Notes: a model not told the origin generated them from the sequence alone. A DNA stretch of 64,000 nt from Mycolicibacterium celeriflavum (GCF_010731795.1 NZ_AP022591.1:3348001-3412000), one strand, 5' to 3'. Positions 18,382 through 27,766 are shown, counted from the first letter of the stretch. Made by a program: numbers and translations.

Positions 18382-19659
18382 GTGCCGCGACTAAGGGCTG
18401 GTTTGAGTCTGCTGGCGGTGGCCCTCGGGTGCGCTGTTGTGGTTGCCGGATGCTCCTCGATGACGCCTGGCAGGGCGGTGAAGGCTTCGGATGCGGCCGG
18501 CTCGGACGGTGTGGTGCCGTCTTTGTTGGACACCGGCGCTTATGCGACCGCGGCCGGCCACCCGTTCGGTGCGGTGGGCGACGATCCGGCAAGTCAGAGC
18601 CTGATGGAGGCGCATCGCATCGCCGAGTTCACGGTCGGTCCGTGGGAGGTCGACGCGGCGCTCCGTATGCTGCCGGGCGCCATGGATTCAGGCCTGATCG
18701 GCCCGGTGTCGGATCTGCAGATGATGCGGGACAACCATGTGTTGCCCGAGCCCTTGCCCGACATCGCTGCCGCACACCGCTTCATAACCGGGTTTACGAC
18801 GGTGCGGATGACTGCACCAGAGTCGGGGCAGCAGCGTGGGCTGCACAACGTGGTGCTGCAGTTCCCCGACCCGGCGGCGGCCGCGGCCGCGGCAGGGGAG
18901 ATGGCGGCCAAGGCGCCTGATCCAGACGGCACGCCGGGGCGCCAGACGCCGATCGCAGGGACACCGGAAGCGATCGCCAAAACTTATGACATGCCCGACG
19001 GTACCGAGCGGGTCGAGAGCTTCACCGCGCACGGGCGGTACGTGCTGTACCAATCGGCCCGCACAGCGAAGATGTTTCTCGGTGCGACGGCCGGGCCGCT
19101 GATTCAGGGCGCCCTCAACAAGCAGAAGCGGCGCATCGACGAGTTCGCGCCGACCGAGCCAGCGGCGATGCCGCAGTTGCCGCTGGATCCGACCGGCCAG
19201 CTGTTGGCACGCACGCTGTGGTCTCCCGACAACAGGTCGCCGTTCATCACGGGGGTGTGGCGGCCTCGAGCCTGGCTGCATTTTGAACAAGATCCGGTGG
19301 CGTCGACGTCACTGTTCAACACCGCCGGTGTCGATGCAGTCACACAGCGGTTGACGACGGTGTATCAGGCGGCCAACGCCGATGGGGCCGCCCGCATCGT
19401 CGACGAATTTTCCGAGCAGATGGGCAACATCAATGGGGTCCGATCGGTCGAGGGTGTGCCGGGCTTTCCGTCGGCGCGCTGCTTCGAGCGGGTCAAGGGA
19501 TGGATTCCGGCGACTACGCCGATGACCTGGCAGCGCGTTGTGTGGCATTTCAAGTGTGTCGCCAGCGTCGACCGCTACGCCTATACCGGGTTCTCAGTAG
19601 ACCTCGAAGATGTCCATCAGCAGATGTCGGCCCAGTACCGCATCTTGTCGGGCCAGTGA
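18382..19659 (+). CDS. Lipoprotein, DUF7373-like family, copy 2
   Basis: A 425-aa predicted lipoprotein paralogous to the upstream gene. The signal peptide ends in lipobox VAGC followed by [14 protein letters not shown]. Shared blocks with copy 1 include [52 protein letters not shown] and [19 protein letters not shown] chose GTG 18382 because GAGGAGGA lies about 6 nt before it and the signal peptide then begins properly. The kinase gene starts 17 bp after its stop, so the lipoprotein pair and the kinase may be co-transcribed. A ligand-presenting role for the kinase is only a guess. Confidence 0.8.
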   Translation: MPRLRAGLSLLAVALGCAVVVAGCSSMTPGRAVKASDAAGSDGVVPSLLDTGAYATAAGHPFGAVGDDPASQSLMEAHRIAEFTVGPWEVDAALRMLPGAMDSGLIGPVSDLQMMRDNHVLPEPLPDIAAAHRFITGFTTVRMTAPESGQQRGLHNVVLQFPDPAAAAAAAGEMAAKAPDPDGTPGRQTPIAGTPEAIAKTYDMPDGTERVESFTAHGRYVLYQSARTAKMFLGATAGPLIQGALNKQKRRIDEFAPTEPAAMPQLPLDPTGQLLARTLWSPDNRSPFITGVWRPRAWLHFEQDPVASTSLFNTAGVDAVTQRLTTVYQAANADGAARIVDEFSEQMGNINGVRSVEGVPGFPSARCFERVKGWIPATTPMTWQRVVWHFKCVASVDRYAYTGFSVDLEDVHQQMSAQYRILSGQ

Positions 19660-19675
19660 CCGGAGGCCATGGCAA

Positions 19676-21667
19676 GTGGTGCTGAGCGTGGGTTCGGTAA
19701 TGGCCGGTTACCGCATCGAGGCGGTGCTGGGCGCGGGTGGCATGGGCACGGTCTACAAGGCTCGCAACCCGACGCTGCCGCGAAGTGACGCGCTGAAAGT
19801 CCTCTCGGAGCAGCTGTCGCAGGACCCCCACTTCCGTGCCCGCTTCGAGAGGGAAGCCGAGCTGGCGGCCACGCTGGATCATCCCAATATCGTCACCGTC
19901 TACAGCCGCGGCGAAACTGATGGGCAGTTGTGGATCGCGATGCAATACGTCGCCGGCAGCGACGCCGACAAGGAGCTCAGCCAGGGGCGGATGACGCCGG
20001 CGCGGGCGGTCCACATCGTTGGCGAGGTCGCCAAGGCGCTCGACTACGCGCATCGCCGGCACCTGCTGCACCGGGATGTCAAACCGGCCAACTTCTTGCT
20101 CGCGCCCAATGACGAGCGGGTGTTCCTTGCCGACTTCGGCATAGCCCGTGCGCTTGACGAAGCGGTCGGCTTGACCCAGACCGGAATGGTGATGGCCAGC
20201 GTGTCCTACGCTGCGCCCGAAAGTCTCGCCGGTGAAGGCGCCGACCATCGTGCAGACATCTATTCGCTGGGTTGTTCGTTGTTCCGGATGCTCACGGGCA
20301 CTTCACCTTTCTCGCGTTCGGGTGGCATGGCGGCGGTGGCGGCTGCGCATCTCACGGAGCCGCCGCCGAGGCCCACCGACGTCGCGCCCGGGTTGCCCGC
20401 CGCGATGGATGCCGTCATCGCCCGGGCGATGGCGAAGAACCCGAACGAGCGCTACCAGAGCGCGGGCGAGTTGGCTGTCGCCGCGGCCCGGGCACTCGAC
20501 GAAACCACCGACGCCGTTCGCGCTACGCCTGCGCCGTTCGCCGGCGCGCCGCCGTGGCCGAGCGAACAGACACCGCCGCCGCGGCCGCCTCACCACACCG
20601 GCCCCCCGATGCCCGGCGCCTACGGCGGGCCGGCATGGCCAGGCCATAGAGGCCCAACGACGGCCGGCTACGCCCCGACGCCGCCCATCGCTGCTAGGCC
20701 GGCGTCGCGATCGCGGCTTGCGGGACGGCGCAAGTGGGTGCTGATCGCGGTCGCGGCAGTGGTGGTGCTCGCTGCGGCTATAGGCGTGGGAACGCTTGTG
20801 TCGCGGGACGATTCGGCCCCGTCGTACACGGCCCAGACCTTAGTGCACCAGCACGGTGAAACGCAGCTGACCGCCCAGCCCGGTGCGGTGGCCGCGGTCG
20901 GGCCCGGTGATGCGGACGCGGTGTTGTCGTTGGGGGTACAGCCGGTGGCCATGGTGGTGCCTGGCGGCACATTGCCCAGCTGGTTGAAGCAGATGGTCAA
21001 CGACAATGTGCGGACGTTGGCGGAGGCCGACGCAGCTGTGATCGCCGCAGCGGAGCCGGACCTGATCATCGACACCGGCGAGATGGACGACGCGGCTTAC
21101 AAGGCGTTGGCAGCGGTCGCGCCCACGGTTACCCGGCCACAGAACACCACGGAGTGGACGTGGCAGACCCATCTCGAGTGGATCGGGCGCATGCTGGGCC
21201 GCAGCGATGAGGCTAAGAAGTTACTCGACGAGGCCGCCGCCCAGCAGGCCGAGCTGCGCAGCCAGCACCCGGCCTTTGACGCCAAGAGCGTTGAAGTGGT
21301 CACGGTCGCCGACGAGGGTGTCACGGTCGCGACGGCCGACTCGCCCGCCGGCCGCTATCTGCGGGGACTCGGCTTCCGCTACCCGGCCGAGTTTGATCCT
21401 GCCAGCGCCGGCGCCGCCTTCCGTCCCGTCGCCAACCCTGAGGAGCTCAACACCACGCCGACAGATGTGCGCGTGGTGGTGCGCACCGACAAAGGAGCGG
21501 GTGGCGGCAGCTACAACGGTCTGCCGCAAGCATTCTCGAGCTATCGGGGAACCACGGTGATCGTCGATGACCCCGACGTGATCGCCGCGCTCAATACTCC
21601 TGGCTATGCGGCGACGAAGTTCCTCGACACCACGCTGGTGGATGCACTTGCCCGGCAGGTGCGCTGA
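19676..21667 (+). CDS. Transmembrane Ser/Thr kinase with FecB/BtuF-like substrate-binding ectodomain
   Basis: A 663-aa receptor-like kinase. The cytosolic PknB-type kinase domain spans about 10-275: glycine loop GAGGMG at 19-24, Lys41 in [14 protein letters not shown] from 133, DFG at 154-156, and APE in SYAAPE. A Pro-rich juxtamembrane linker runs to about 350 and one membrane helix to about 376 ([19 protein letters not shown]). The extracellular part (380-663) reads as a class III siderophore/vitamin B12-type binding protein: [43 protein letters not shown], then a short C-terminal helix. The kinase residues needed for activity are present. GTG 19676 is chosen on a GGAGG 9 nt upstream. The pairing is unusual; I know PASTA, beta-propeller (PknD) and PknH-type ectodomains but not this as a characterised receptor. 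Confidence 0.88.
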   Translation: MVLSVGSVMAGYRIEAVLGAGGMGTVYKARNPTLPRSDALKVLSEQLSQDPHFRARFEREAELAATLDHPNIVTVYSRGETDGQLWIAMQYVAGSDADKELSQGRMTPARAVHIVGEVAKALDYAHRRHLLHRDVKPANFLLAPNDERVFLADFGIARALDEAVGLTQTGMVMASVSYAAPESLAGEGADHRADIYSLGCSLFRMLTGTSPFSRSGGMAAVAAAHLTEPPPRPTDVAPGLPAAMDAVIARAMAKNPNERYQSAGELAVAAARALDETTDAVRATPAPFAGAPPWPSEQTPPPRPPHHTGPPMPGAYGGPAWPGHRGPTTAGYAPTPPIAARPASRSRLAGRRKWVLIAVAAVVVLAAAIGVGTLVSRDDSAPSYTAQTLVHQHGETQLTAQPGAVAAVGPGDADAVLSLGVQPVAMVVPGGTLPSWLKQMVNDNVRTLAEADAAVIAAAEPDLIIDTGEMDDAAYKALAAVAPTVTRPQNTTEWTWQTHLEWIGRMLGRSDEAKKLLDEAAAQQAELRSQHPAFDAKSVEVVTVADEGVTVATADSPAGRYLRGLGFRYPAEFDPASAGAAFRPVANPEELNTTPTDVRVVVRTDKGAGGGSYNGLPQAFSSYRGTTVIVDDPDVIAALNTPGYAATKFLDTTLVDALARQVR

Positions 21668-22822
21668 CTACGGTGCCGGAGCGACCTTATCGGCGATGGC
21701 GGTCGCGATCGACAGCCCCGCGCTGCCGACGGTCGGCGAGCAAGCGCGCACATCGACGATCACGTTGCCGCGCACCGTCATATCGCGTTCACACTGCTGA
21801 CCGGCGGTTGGCGAGTTGGTGGGAAAGAGCATTACGGTCATCACCCCCGCGGTGATCGCGGGCACGCCGACGTCGAGTTCGGTGGAATTGCCGCCGTACT
21901 CCCACCTGACGTGGCTGGATTTGCAGGCGTTCCAATCGGCAACCTGCTTGTCGTAGAACGCTTTCGCCCGTCCTGCGTCGGGGAACGAGACGACGGCCTG
22001 GGCCACCTTGTGCGACGGTTCCCGGTGGACGCCTTGAATGGCCAGCCCGGTATAGCCAGAGCCGTCGTAGGTCGCCTGGTATGCCGGAGCCCACACACCG
22101 GTGCAGTGCGGCGGAGTGACGGTGCCGCCCAATGGCGCATGCTCCGTCGGCAGCGCAGTCATCCCGCTGGTGTTCATGCGCTGGTTGATCTGCTCGGCCG
22201 GCAGCAGCAGGCCCGGCAGGGCATCGGGGGCGACGTTCGGCGCGGGCGGCGCGGCGGGGGGCTGCGACGGCGGCGCGGCCGTCGGAGAGGCGGGCACGGT
22301 CGTCTTCGGACCGGCCGGTACCTGCGCCGGGCTGGTCGGAGGGCCATCTTCGGAGGAGCTGTCATCTCCGCTGCTCGCAACGATCAGCGCGATAACCAGC
22401 ACGACAGCGATGGCCGCGGCGGCGCCAATCACCCACCAACGGTGTTCGGACAGCCGGCTCCCCAGGCTGGGCTTCGCACGTGGCACGACGGTTGGCGGCG
22501 GCTGCTGATAGCCGGCGGGCCAAGTACCCGGGTGTTGGTACGGCGGAGGACCTCCCGGCCCGGGCGCAGGTGGCTGCTGATGGCCGGCGGGCTGACCCGG
22601 CCAGCCCGGGGGAGGTGGTGGTGCGCCCGGCGGAGGCTGTTGTGGCCGAAGAAATTGCGCGGCGTCGAGCGTGGTCTCCTCGTGGATGCTGCGCGGGGAC
22701 GCGGGCGTCGCAACGGTGGTCTCCGGGTCCGAGGGCGGCTCACCCGCCGGCCGCTGTTGACCGGCTGGCCAGTCCGCCGTCTCCTCGCCGCGAGGCCCTT
22801 CTGCCGGGTCGTTCGGGTTCAC
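21668..22822 (-). CDS. Membrane protein with PknH-like extracellular sensor domain and N-terminal ETT motifs
   Basis: A 384-aa single-pass protein. Residues 1-160 are cytosolic, Pro/Gly/Gln-rich and contain two acidic-Thr motifs, PETTVATP and HEETTLDA. A hydrophobic helix (WWVIGAAAAIAVVLVIALIV) crosses the membrane. The outer domain, from about residue 220, has paired Cys and the pattern LLLPAEQINQRMNTSGM ... VVSFPDAGRAKAFYDKQVADW ... CSPTVG typical of the PknH_C sensor fold. No kinase domain is attached. The start is GTG 22822 (VNPNDPAEG); the open frame continues upstream without a clear site. It is convergent with the kinase (stops adjacent) and divergent from the FHA gene. I infer it is a substrate or accessory sensor of that kinase. 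Confidence 0.8.
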   Translation of the reverse strand: MNPNDPAEGPRGEETADWPAGQQRPAGEPPSDPETTVATPASPRSIHEETTLDAAQFLRPQQPPPGAPPPPPGWPGQPAGHQQPPAPGPGGPPPYQHPGTWPAGYQQPPPTVVPRAKPSLGSRLSEHRWWVIGAAAAIAVVLVIALIVASSGDDSSSEDGPPTSPAQVPAGPKTTVPASPTAAPPSQPPAAPPAPNVAPDALPGLLLPAEQINQRMNTSGMTALPTEHAPLGGTVTPPHCTGVWAPAYQATYDGSGYTGLAIQGVHREPSHKVAQAVVSFPDAGRAKAFYDKQVADWNACKSSHVRWEYGGNSTELDVGVPAITAGVMTVMLFPTNSPTAGQQCERDMTVRGNVIVDVRACSPTVGSAGLSIATAIADKVAPAP

Positions 22823-23022
22823 GCCTAGTCCCCTCACCACTGTTGTCTCATGCGTCGAGTACGCCGACCGTGCGGCCACGCAAATCATCGCATGAACGAG
22901 CGCACCCTCAGTGCAGTAATTTTGCTGCGGTGGGGGACGGGGCGAAACCATAGCGGGCCAGCGGGAATTGCTAGCATGAGCGCTCGCCGTTGGTCAGTGC
23001 CGCGGACTCTCCGGGAGGTCTC

Positions 23023-23907
23023 ATGCATGAGGGGCGGTCCGCCGGAGCCGAACCGCTGACAGTTCAGGTCGCCGGCAGCGTCTACACCGCGAAACCCGAC
23101 GACGGCGCAGTCACGATCGGTCGCGAGTTGCCGGCGCAGATCCGCATCGACGAACCCGGAATCTCACGCACCCACGTTCGACTCGAACCGGCGCGCGACC
23201 ACTGGGTGCTGACCGACGCCGGAAGCCGAAACGGCACCTATTTCGACGGGCAGCGTGTGGAGTCCGTCGAAATCGACCGCGAGATCGACGTCTATTTGGG
23301 CAACCCTGACGGCGTCTGTGTGCAACTGCGTCCCTCAGGCGGTGCGAACACGGGACAAAGTCCGACCGACACACTCACCGCAGCCCCGGCGTCCACGGAA
23401 GCAGACGACGCCGAGCCCGACCCCGACGAAGAATCCACCGAAGCGATCACGCCGACCGTACAAGTGGCGGTCGCCATCGACGCGGCCGACATCGCGCTGC
23501 GCGGCATCTACGCACGCGCGGCCTCGCTGCCCATGAGCGACGACCCGCAGTTCGCGCCCGAAGCCGCCGCGTTGCTGTCCGAACTGCGCCGCCTCGAGGC
23601 TTCGCTCACCAACGCCGCGCGCAGCGCTACCGGGCGGCCCGAGATCGCGATCGCCCTCGGCGAGGTCAGGCAGGCATACACCGATCTGATGCGACGCGCC
23701 GCGCGTGCTCCCGCAGCGACTCTGGGTCAGCGTCTCTACGACGCGCGCCACCGCTGCCAGTTGACGGTGCAGGAAGCCGCAAACGCCGCCGGCGTCACCG
23801 ACGATGACGTCATCAGCGCTGAGTCCGACCTCTCGGTGCCCGCCCCGGCCGCGGCCACCCTGCAGCGGTTCGTCGACATCCTCGAGCACGGCTGGGAACG
23901 GCGGTGA
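23023..23907 (+). CDS. FHA-domain protein with C-terminal HTH-like domain (EspM-like architecture)
   Basis: A 294-aa soluble protein. Residues 15-105 form an FHA phosphothreonine-binding domain with the diagnostic G33-R34, S49-x-H51 and N70-G71-T72 residues. An acidic linker rich in Glu/Asp/Thr covers 110-145. Residues 147-294 are helical, end in an HTH-like unit (TLGQRLYDARHR, AGVTDDDVISAESD), and are homologous to the C-terminal half of the protein at 56-787. This suggests a phosphorylation-responsive DNA-binding protein. I recall EspM of pathogens as also combining an FHA-like and a DNA-binding half; orthology is unproven. ATG 23023 follows GGGAGG closely; an in-frame TTG lies at 22990. 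Confidence 0.8.
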   Translation: MHEGRSAGAEPLTVQVAGSVYTAKPDDGAVTIGRELPAQIRIDEPGISRTHVRLEPARDHWVLTDAGSRNGTYFDGQRVESVEIDREIDVYLGNPDGVCVQLRPSGGANTGQSPTDTLTAAPASTEADDAEPDPDEESTEAITPTVQVAVAIDAADIALRGIYARAASLPMSDDPQFAPEAAALLSELRRLEASLTNAARSATGRPEIAIALGEVRQAYTDLMRRAARAPAATLGQRLYDARHRCQLTVQEAANAAGVTDDDVISAESDLSVPAPAAATLQRFVDILEHGWERR

Positions 23908-23993
23908 AGCTCTGGCGGCGCAAATTGGTGTCGGGGTGCGGGTCGTAGCGCCGTTAGCATCAGAGCGCAACGCCGAAGCGGAAAGTAGGGGCC

Positions 23994-25478
23994 ATGGGGC
24001 TTATCGGACAGGTGTCGCGCCGGAGAAGTCGGTGGCTGCGACCGGCCCTCGCGTCCGCGGCGGTCAGCACTGTTGTGCTCACGGGCTGCTCCACAGTCGA
24101 GGGCCAGGCCGTGTCGAGCCTGTACAACCCCAACACCGTGGGCGGATTGACCGTGGCTGACGGTCCGAGCGGTCTTCGACCGGACGCTGCCGAACCCACC
24201 GGCGAGGTCCGCTACACCGACGACGGACCCGTCGACGGGATGGCGCTGTCGGCGGTCAACGATCTCGTGCAGTTCTGGGAGGAGCACTACAGCGAGGCGC
24301 TGGACGGAACGTTCGAGCCGGTAGCGAACCTCGCGTCCTACGACTCCGAAGATCCGCTCGGCCCGCCGTTGTGCGGCCAGATCCTCTACGAGGAACCCAA
24401 CGCGTTCTTCTGTCCCCGAAGTGAGCTGATCGCCTGGGACAGAGGCGTTTTGGTGCCTACCGGTCAGAAGTTCTTCGGTGACATGTCGGTCGCGGCGCTG
24501 ATCGCGCACGAATACGGTCACGCGGTCCAGAACATGGCCGGACTGGTCGACCGGTCCACCCCCACCATCGTTCGTGAGCAGCAAGCAGACTGCTTCGCCG
24601 GCAGCTACACGCGCTGGGTCGCCGAGGGGTCCTCACCCCGCTTCGAGATGAGCACTGGCGACGGGCTGAACAAGGTGCTCGCCGGGGTCATCACCATCCG
24701 CGACCCGATCCTGACGCCCGAGGACGCCGAGATGGTCGAGGGTGGTCACGGCACCGCCCTGGATCGCGTCAGCGCGTTCCAGTCAGGGTTCACCGACGGT
24801 GTGTCGACCTGTGCGGCAATCGATCTCGACTCGATCGAGCAGAGCCGAGCGGATCTGCCGATCGTGCTCGACGTCGACGACAGCGGTGCCCTGCAGACCG
24901 GTGAGACAGCGCTCGACGAGGCCTTGGTCAAGACGGTGGTCGAGGCCCTCAACATGCAGTTCGAGCCCGCGCAACCGCCGACGCTGTCGATGCAGCCAGG
25001 TCAGTCATGTGCCGATGCCAAGGTGACCGAGCCGACGTCGTACTGCCCTGAGAACAACACCATTTCGGTCGACCTGCCCGGGATGCAGGCGCTGGGCACC
25101 CAGGCGGGAACCGAGGAGGGTGTACTCGTCCAGGGTGACAACACCGCGATCTCGGTGCTCACCTCCCGCTACGTGCTTGCGCTGCAGCATCAACGGCAAG
25201 CCCAGCTCGATTCGGCTGCGACGGCGTTGCGCACCGCCTGCCTGACCGGGGTTGCGCAGCGCGGCATGGTCGAGGAGGTGAAGCTGCCGTCGGGCAACTC
25301 CATCGTGTTGACGGCCGGCGACCTCGATGAGGCCGTTGCCGGCCTGCTCAACAACGGCCTGGCGGCCAGTGACGTCAACGGCAACACCGTCGCAGCCGGC
25401 TTCACCCGCATCATGGCGTTCCGTTCGGGTTTGGTGAACCCCGACGCCGACGCGTGCTTCACTCGCTTCCCCGAGTAG
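23994..25478 (+). CDS. Lipoprotein zinc metallopeptidase (YpfJ-like, HEYGH)
   Basis: A 494-aa predicted lipoprotein with lipobox LTGC at 29-32 after a Sec signal. The zinc motif HEYGH is at 171-175 (LIAHEYGHAVQNM). A downstream EQQADCFAG block at 194-202 supplies the likely third ligand, as in YpfJ-type neutral zinc metallopeptidases (compare the 'putative neutral zinc metallopeptidase' family, whose proteins carry H-E-Y-G-H and Q-A-D-C). Residues after 215 form a long helical C-terminal region without further motifs. The active site looks intact. It follows the FHA gene by 86 bp on the same strand. Substrate unknown; possible targets are surface or secreted proteins. Confidence 0.82.
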   Translation: MGLIGQVSRRRSRWLRPALASAAVSTVVLTGCSTVEGQAVSSLYNPNTVGGLTVADGPSGLRPDAAEPTGEVRYTDDGPVDGMALSAVNDLVQFWEEHYSEALDGTFEPVANLASYDSEDPLGPPLCGQILYEEPNAFFCPRSELIAWDRGVLVPTGQKFFGDMSVAALIAHEYGHAVQNMAGLVDRSTPTIVREQQADCFAGSYTRWVAEGSSPRFEMSTGDGLNKVLAGVITIRDPILTPEDAEMVEGGHGTALDRVSAFQSGFTDGVSTCAAIDLDSIEQSRADLPIVLDVDDSGALQTGETALDEALVKTVVEALNMQFEPAQPPTLSMQPGQSCADAKVTEPTSYCPENNTISVDLPGMQALGTQAGTEEGVLVQGDNTAISVLTSRYVLALQHQRQAQLDSAATALRTACLTGVAQRGMVEEVKLPSGNSIVLTAGDLDEAVAGLLNNGLAASDVNGNTVAAGFTRIMAFRSGLVNPDADACFTRFPE

Positions 25479-25493
25479 ACGGCGTCTGCGGCG

Positions 25494-26306
25494 CTAACTC
25501 CACTGCGTCGCTGGGCGTTCGCGGCGGACGCCGTCGACGGTGACGTCGACCCGTTCGTCGAAGAAGCAGATCCGGTCGCGCACCCGGGCACCGTCCGGGA
25601 GCGGATCGCGGTAGGTCCACGCCACATCTCGCGGCCCGTCGGGCACCGAGAAGTAGGACGCCCGACCCTTGTAGGCGCAGTAGCTGATCGTGTCGCTGCC
25701 GTCGAGGTCGGCGAGCACGTCGTCGCGGGGCAGATAGAACCGTACCGGCAGGTGCGTTTCGAACAGCAGCAGCGGACGCTTCGACTCGGCAAGCACGTGC
25801 CCATCGGATTCGATGCGGACGTGACGGCTGCTGGCCAGCACGTCGATGCGGTGAAACGGATCATGCGGATGGCTGACGATTGGCTCGTCCTCTTCCAGCC
25901 ATTCGAAGGCGCCGAACTCCAGCACCACATAGTCGGCCAGGTCGGCGTCGTCAGGACGGAACGCCGCCGCCGGTGCCGTCTCCTCGCCGGCGATCACGTC
26001 GAACTCGACGCCGGGACACGTATGAGCGCCGAACGGGACTGTCGGATCCAGCACCGCGCGGTCGGCACCCGGACGATCCACGTCGTCGTCACCGGACTCG
26101 GCACCCGCGGGCACCAGTTGCTCGACCAGGTCGGCCACCGGAACCGCGTAGGTCGGCACGATCCGGCGCGGTTCCCAGACGAGCAGTGCAGCACCGGTGT
26201 CGACGAGCGGTTCACCGGCCAGGCTGATGCGGATCCGCTTGGGCGTCGGTTCGTATCGCAGGGCGTCCAGGCTCCCGTGCAACAGTTCGGACATCCTGAC
26301 ACCCAT
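25494..26306 (-). CDS. Protein with two DUF427 domains
   Basis: A 270-aa cytosolic protein. The N-terminal half (residues about 20-130) and the C-terminal half (about 150-262) each resemble DUF427, a small beta-rich domain common in actinobacteria. The second copy has the clearest family pattern: ESKRPLLLFETHLPVRFYLP, SYCAYKGRASYFSV and RICFFDERVDVTVDG. The molecular function of DUF427 is not established. It is encoded 21 bp downstream of the acyl-CoA dehydrogenase gene on the same strand, so the two may be co-transcribed. Confidence 0.82.
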   Translation of the reverse strand: MGVRMSELLHGSLDALRYEPTPKRIRISLAGEPLVDTGAALLVWEPRRIVPTYAVPVADLVEQLVPAGAESGDDDVDRPGADRAVLDPTVPFGAHTCPGVEFDVIAGEETAPAAAFRPDDADLADYVVLEFGAFEWLEEDEPIVSHPHDPFHRIDVLASSRHVRIESDGHVLAESKRPLLLFETHLPVRFYLPRDDVLADLDGSDTISYCAYKGRASYFSVPDGPRDVAWTYRDPLPDGARVRDRICFFDERVDVTVDGVRRERPATQWS

Positions 26307-26327
26307 ACCGGACCTCTTATCCGCGAG

Positions 26328-27710
26328 TCACTTTCGAGGCGGCCGCAACACGTTCATCGCCAACCGCATTATCGGCGCAGGCACCCGGTCCTTGGCGGCA
26401 AGCGCGGCGTCGGCGGCGCGACCGCGTAGCGGCGTGCCCCGACCGAAGACGCGGTTGATCGGCCCGCCGGTGGGTTCGAGGTCGAAATGCAGCGGCGGCT
26501 TGCCGTCGGCGGCACCGAGCGCATTGGATATCACGATGCGTTGAATCTCGCTGGTGCCTTCGAAGATGGTGTACAGCTTGGCATCCCGATACCACTTCTC
26601 GACAGGATGGTCGGTGATGTAACCCCAGCCGCCCATCGTCTGGATGGCACGTTCGGTGGCGCGGACCGCGACCTCGCTGGCGGCCAGCTTGCACATCGAC
26701 CCCTCGCCGCGTTCGAACGGCACGCCGCTGGCGGCCATCCAGGACGCCCGCCAGGTCAGCAGGCGCGCCGCGTCGAGCCCGGTAGCCAGTTCGGCGAGTG
26801 GGAACGCGATGCCCTGGTTGTCGATGATGGGGGCGCCGAACGCTTCCCGCCGATTGGCATACTCCGTCGCGTATTCCAGTGCCGCCCGCGCAATTCCGAG
26901 CGCTTGCGCGGCAACCATCGGACGTGTCTGTTCGAAGGTGCCGAGCGTGGCCGAGCCGGAATGTTGCCCACCTTCGACCGCCTCGCGCGCCTTGGCGAGC
27001 TTGTGGTCGAGCTTCTCCTGGCCGCCGAGCAGATTGGCGGCCGGGACCCGGACGCTGTTGAACTTCAACTCCGCGGTATGCGACGCACGGCAGCCGAGTT
27101 TGTCGAGCTTGCGAACCATCTCCAGACCAAGCGTGCCGCCGGGCACGATGAACAGCGCCTGTCCCTTGTGCCCGAGTTCTTCGTCGACGACGGCATTGAC
27201 GACGTGCACGTTGGCGATACCGCCGTTGCCGATCCACATCTTGTGGCCGTCGATGATCCAGTCCTCACCGTCGCGGTGCGCGCGGGTGCGTAAATTACGA
27301 ACGTCGCTGCCGCCCTCGGGTTCCGAGATCGCCAACGCGGCCAGCTTGAGATCGCCTGGCGTGCCGAAGCATTCGGGTGCCCACTCCAGCATCTGTTCAG
27401 GAGACGCCGCCTGCCCGATCGCCGACAGCGCGAGCGCCGGCATCACCACCGCCAGTCCGATCCCGGCGCATCCCCAGAACAGTTCCTCCATGAACATCGG
27501 CAGCGAGAGCCCCGTTGGGTCACCGATGAGGTCTCGATAGAACAGCGGGCTGTAAAACCCCCTAGTGGCGGCTTCTTCGAGGACCGGCCACGGGAACTCC
27601 TGGCGTTGGTCGTACTCGAGCGCAACAGGTCGGATGCACTGCTCGGCGAACTCATGTGTCCGTCGCGCGAGGTCGTGCTGGGCGGCGGTGGGCGTGAGGT
27701 CGAAGGCCAC
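26328..27710 (-). CDS. Acyl-CoA dehydrogenase family protein
   Basis: A 460-aa flavoenzyme of the acyl-CoA dehydrogenase family, oxidising acyl-CoA to enoyl-CoA in lipid or side-chain degradation. The helical N-domain starts at MAFDLTPTAAQHDLARRTHE. The middle beta-domain has LAISEPEGGSDV and WIGNGGIANVHVV. The C-domain ends with the catalytic-Glu motif YTIFEGTSEIQR. It has about 60 residues beyond a usual C-terminus (RGTPLRGRAADAALAAKDRV). The substrate cannot be told from sequence. Leftward, upstream of the DUF427 gene. Confidence 0.9.
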   Translation of the reverse strand: MAFDLTPTAAQHDLARRTHEFAEQCIRPVALEYDQRQEFPWPVLEEAATRGFYSPLFYRDLIGDPTGLSLPMFMEELFWGCAGIGLAVVMPALALSAIGQAASPEQMLEWAPECFGTPGDLKLAALAISEPEGGSDVRNLRTRAHRDGEDWIIDGHKMWIGNGGIANVHVVNAVVDEELGHKGQALFIVPGGTLGLEMVRKLDKLGCRASHTAELKFNSVRVPAANLLGGQEKLDHKLAKAREAVEGGQHSGSATLGTFEQTRPMVAAQALGIARAALEYATEYANRREAFGAPIIDNQGIAFPLAELATGLDAARLLTWRASWMAASGVPFERGEGSMCKLAASEVAVRATERAIQTMGGWGYITDHPVEKWYRDAKLYTIFEGTSEIQRIVISNALGAADGKPPLHFDLEPTGGPINRVFGRGTPLRGRAADAALAAKDRVPAPIMRLAMNVLRPPRK

Positions 27711-27766
27711 CTCAGTGTGTTAGCCAGCGGGGGGCGTTGCGAAACACTTGTTCGCCAAGACGGAAG

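Larger units (their letters stand above)
16920..19659 (+). repeat. Tandem duplication of a lipoprotein gene with its leader
   Basis: Two consecutive genes (16972-18252 and 18382-19659) are homologous along their whole length. Identity in the last about 83 residues is roughly three quarters by my hand count. The similarity continues about 50 bp upstream of each start (GGGCG.AGGAGA.GGAGG spacing) and a few bases past each stop (gtgaccggagg). This indicates an old local duplication that included the ribosome site. Confidence 0.75.
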
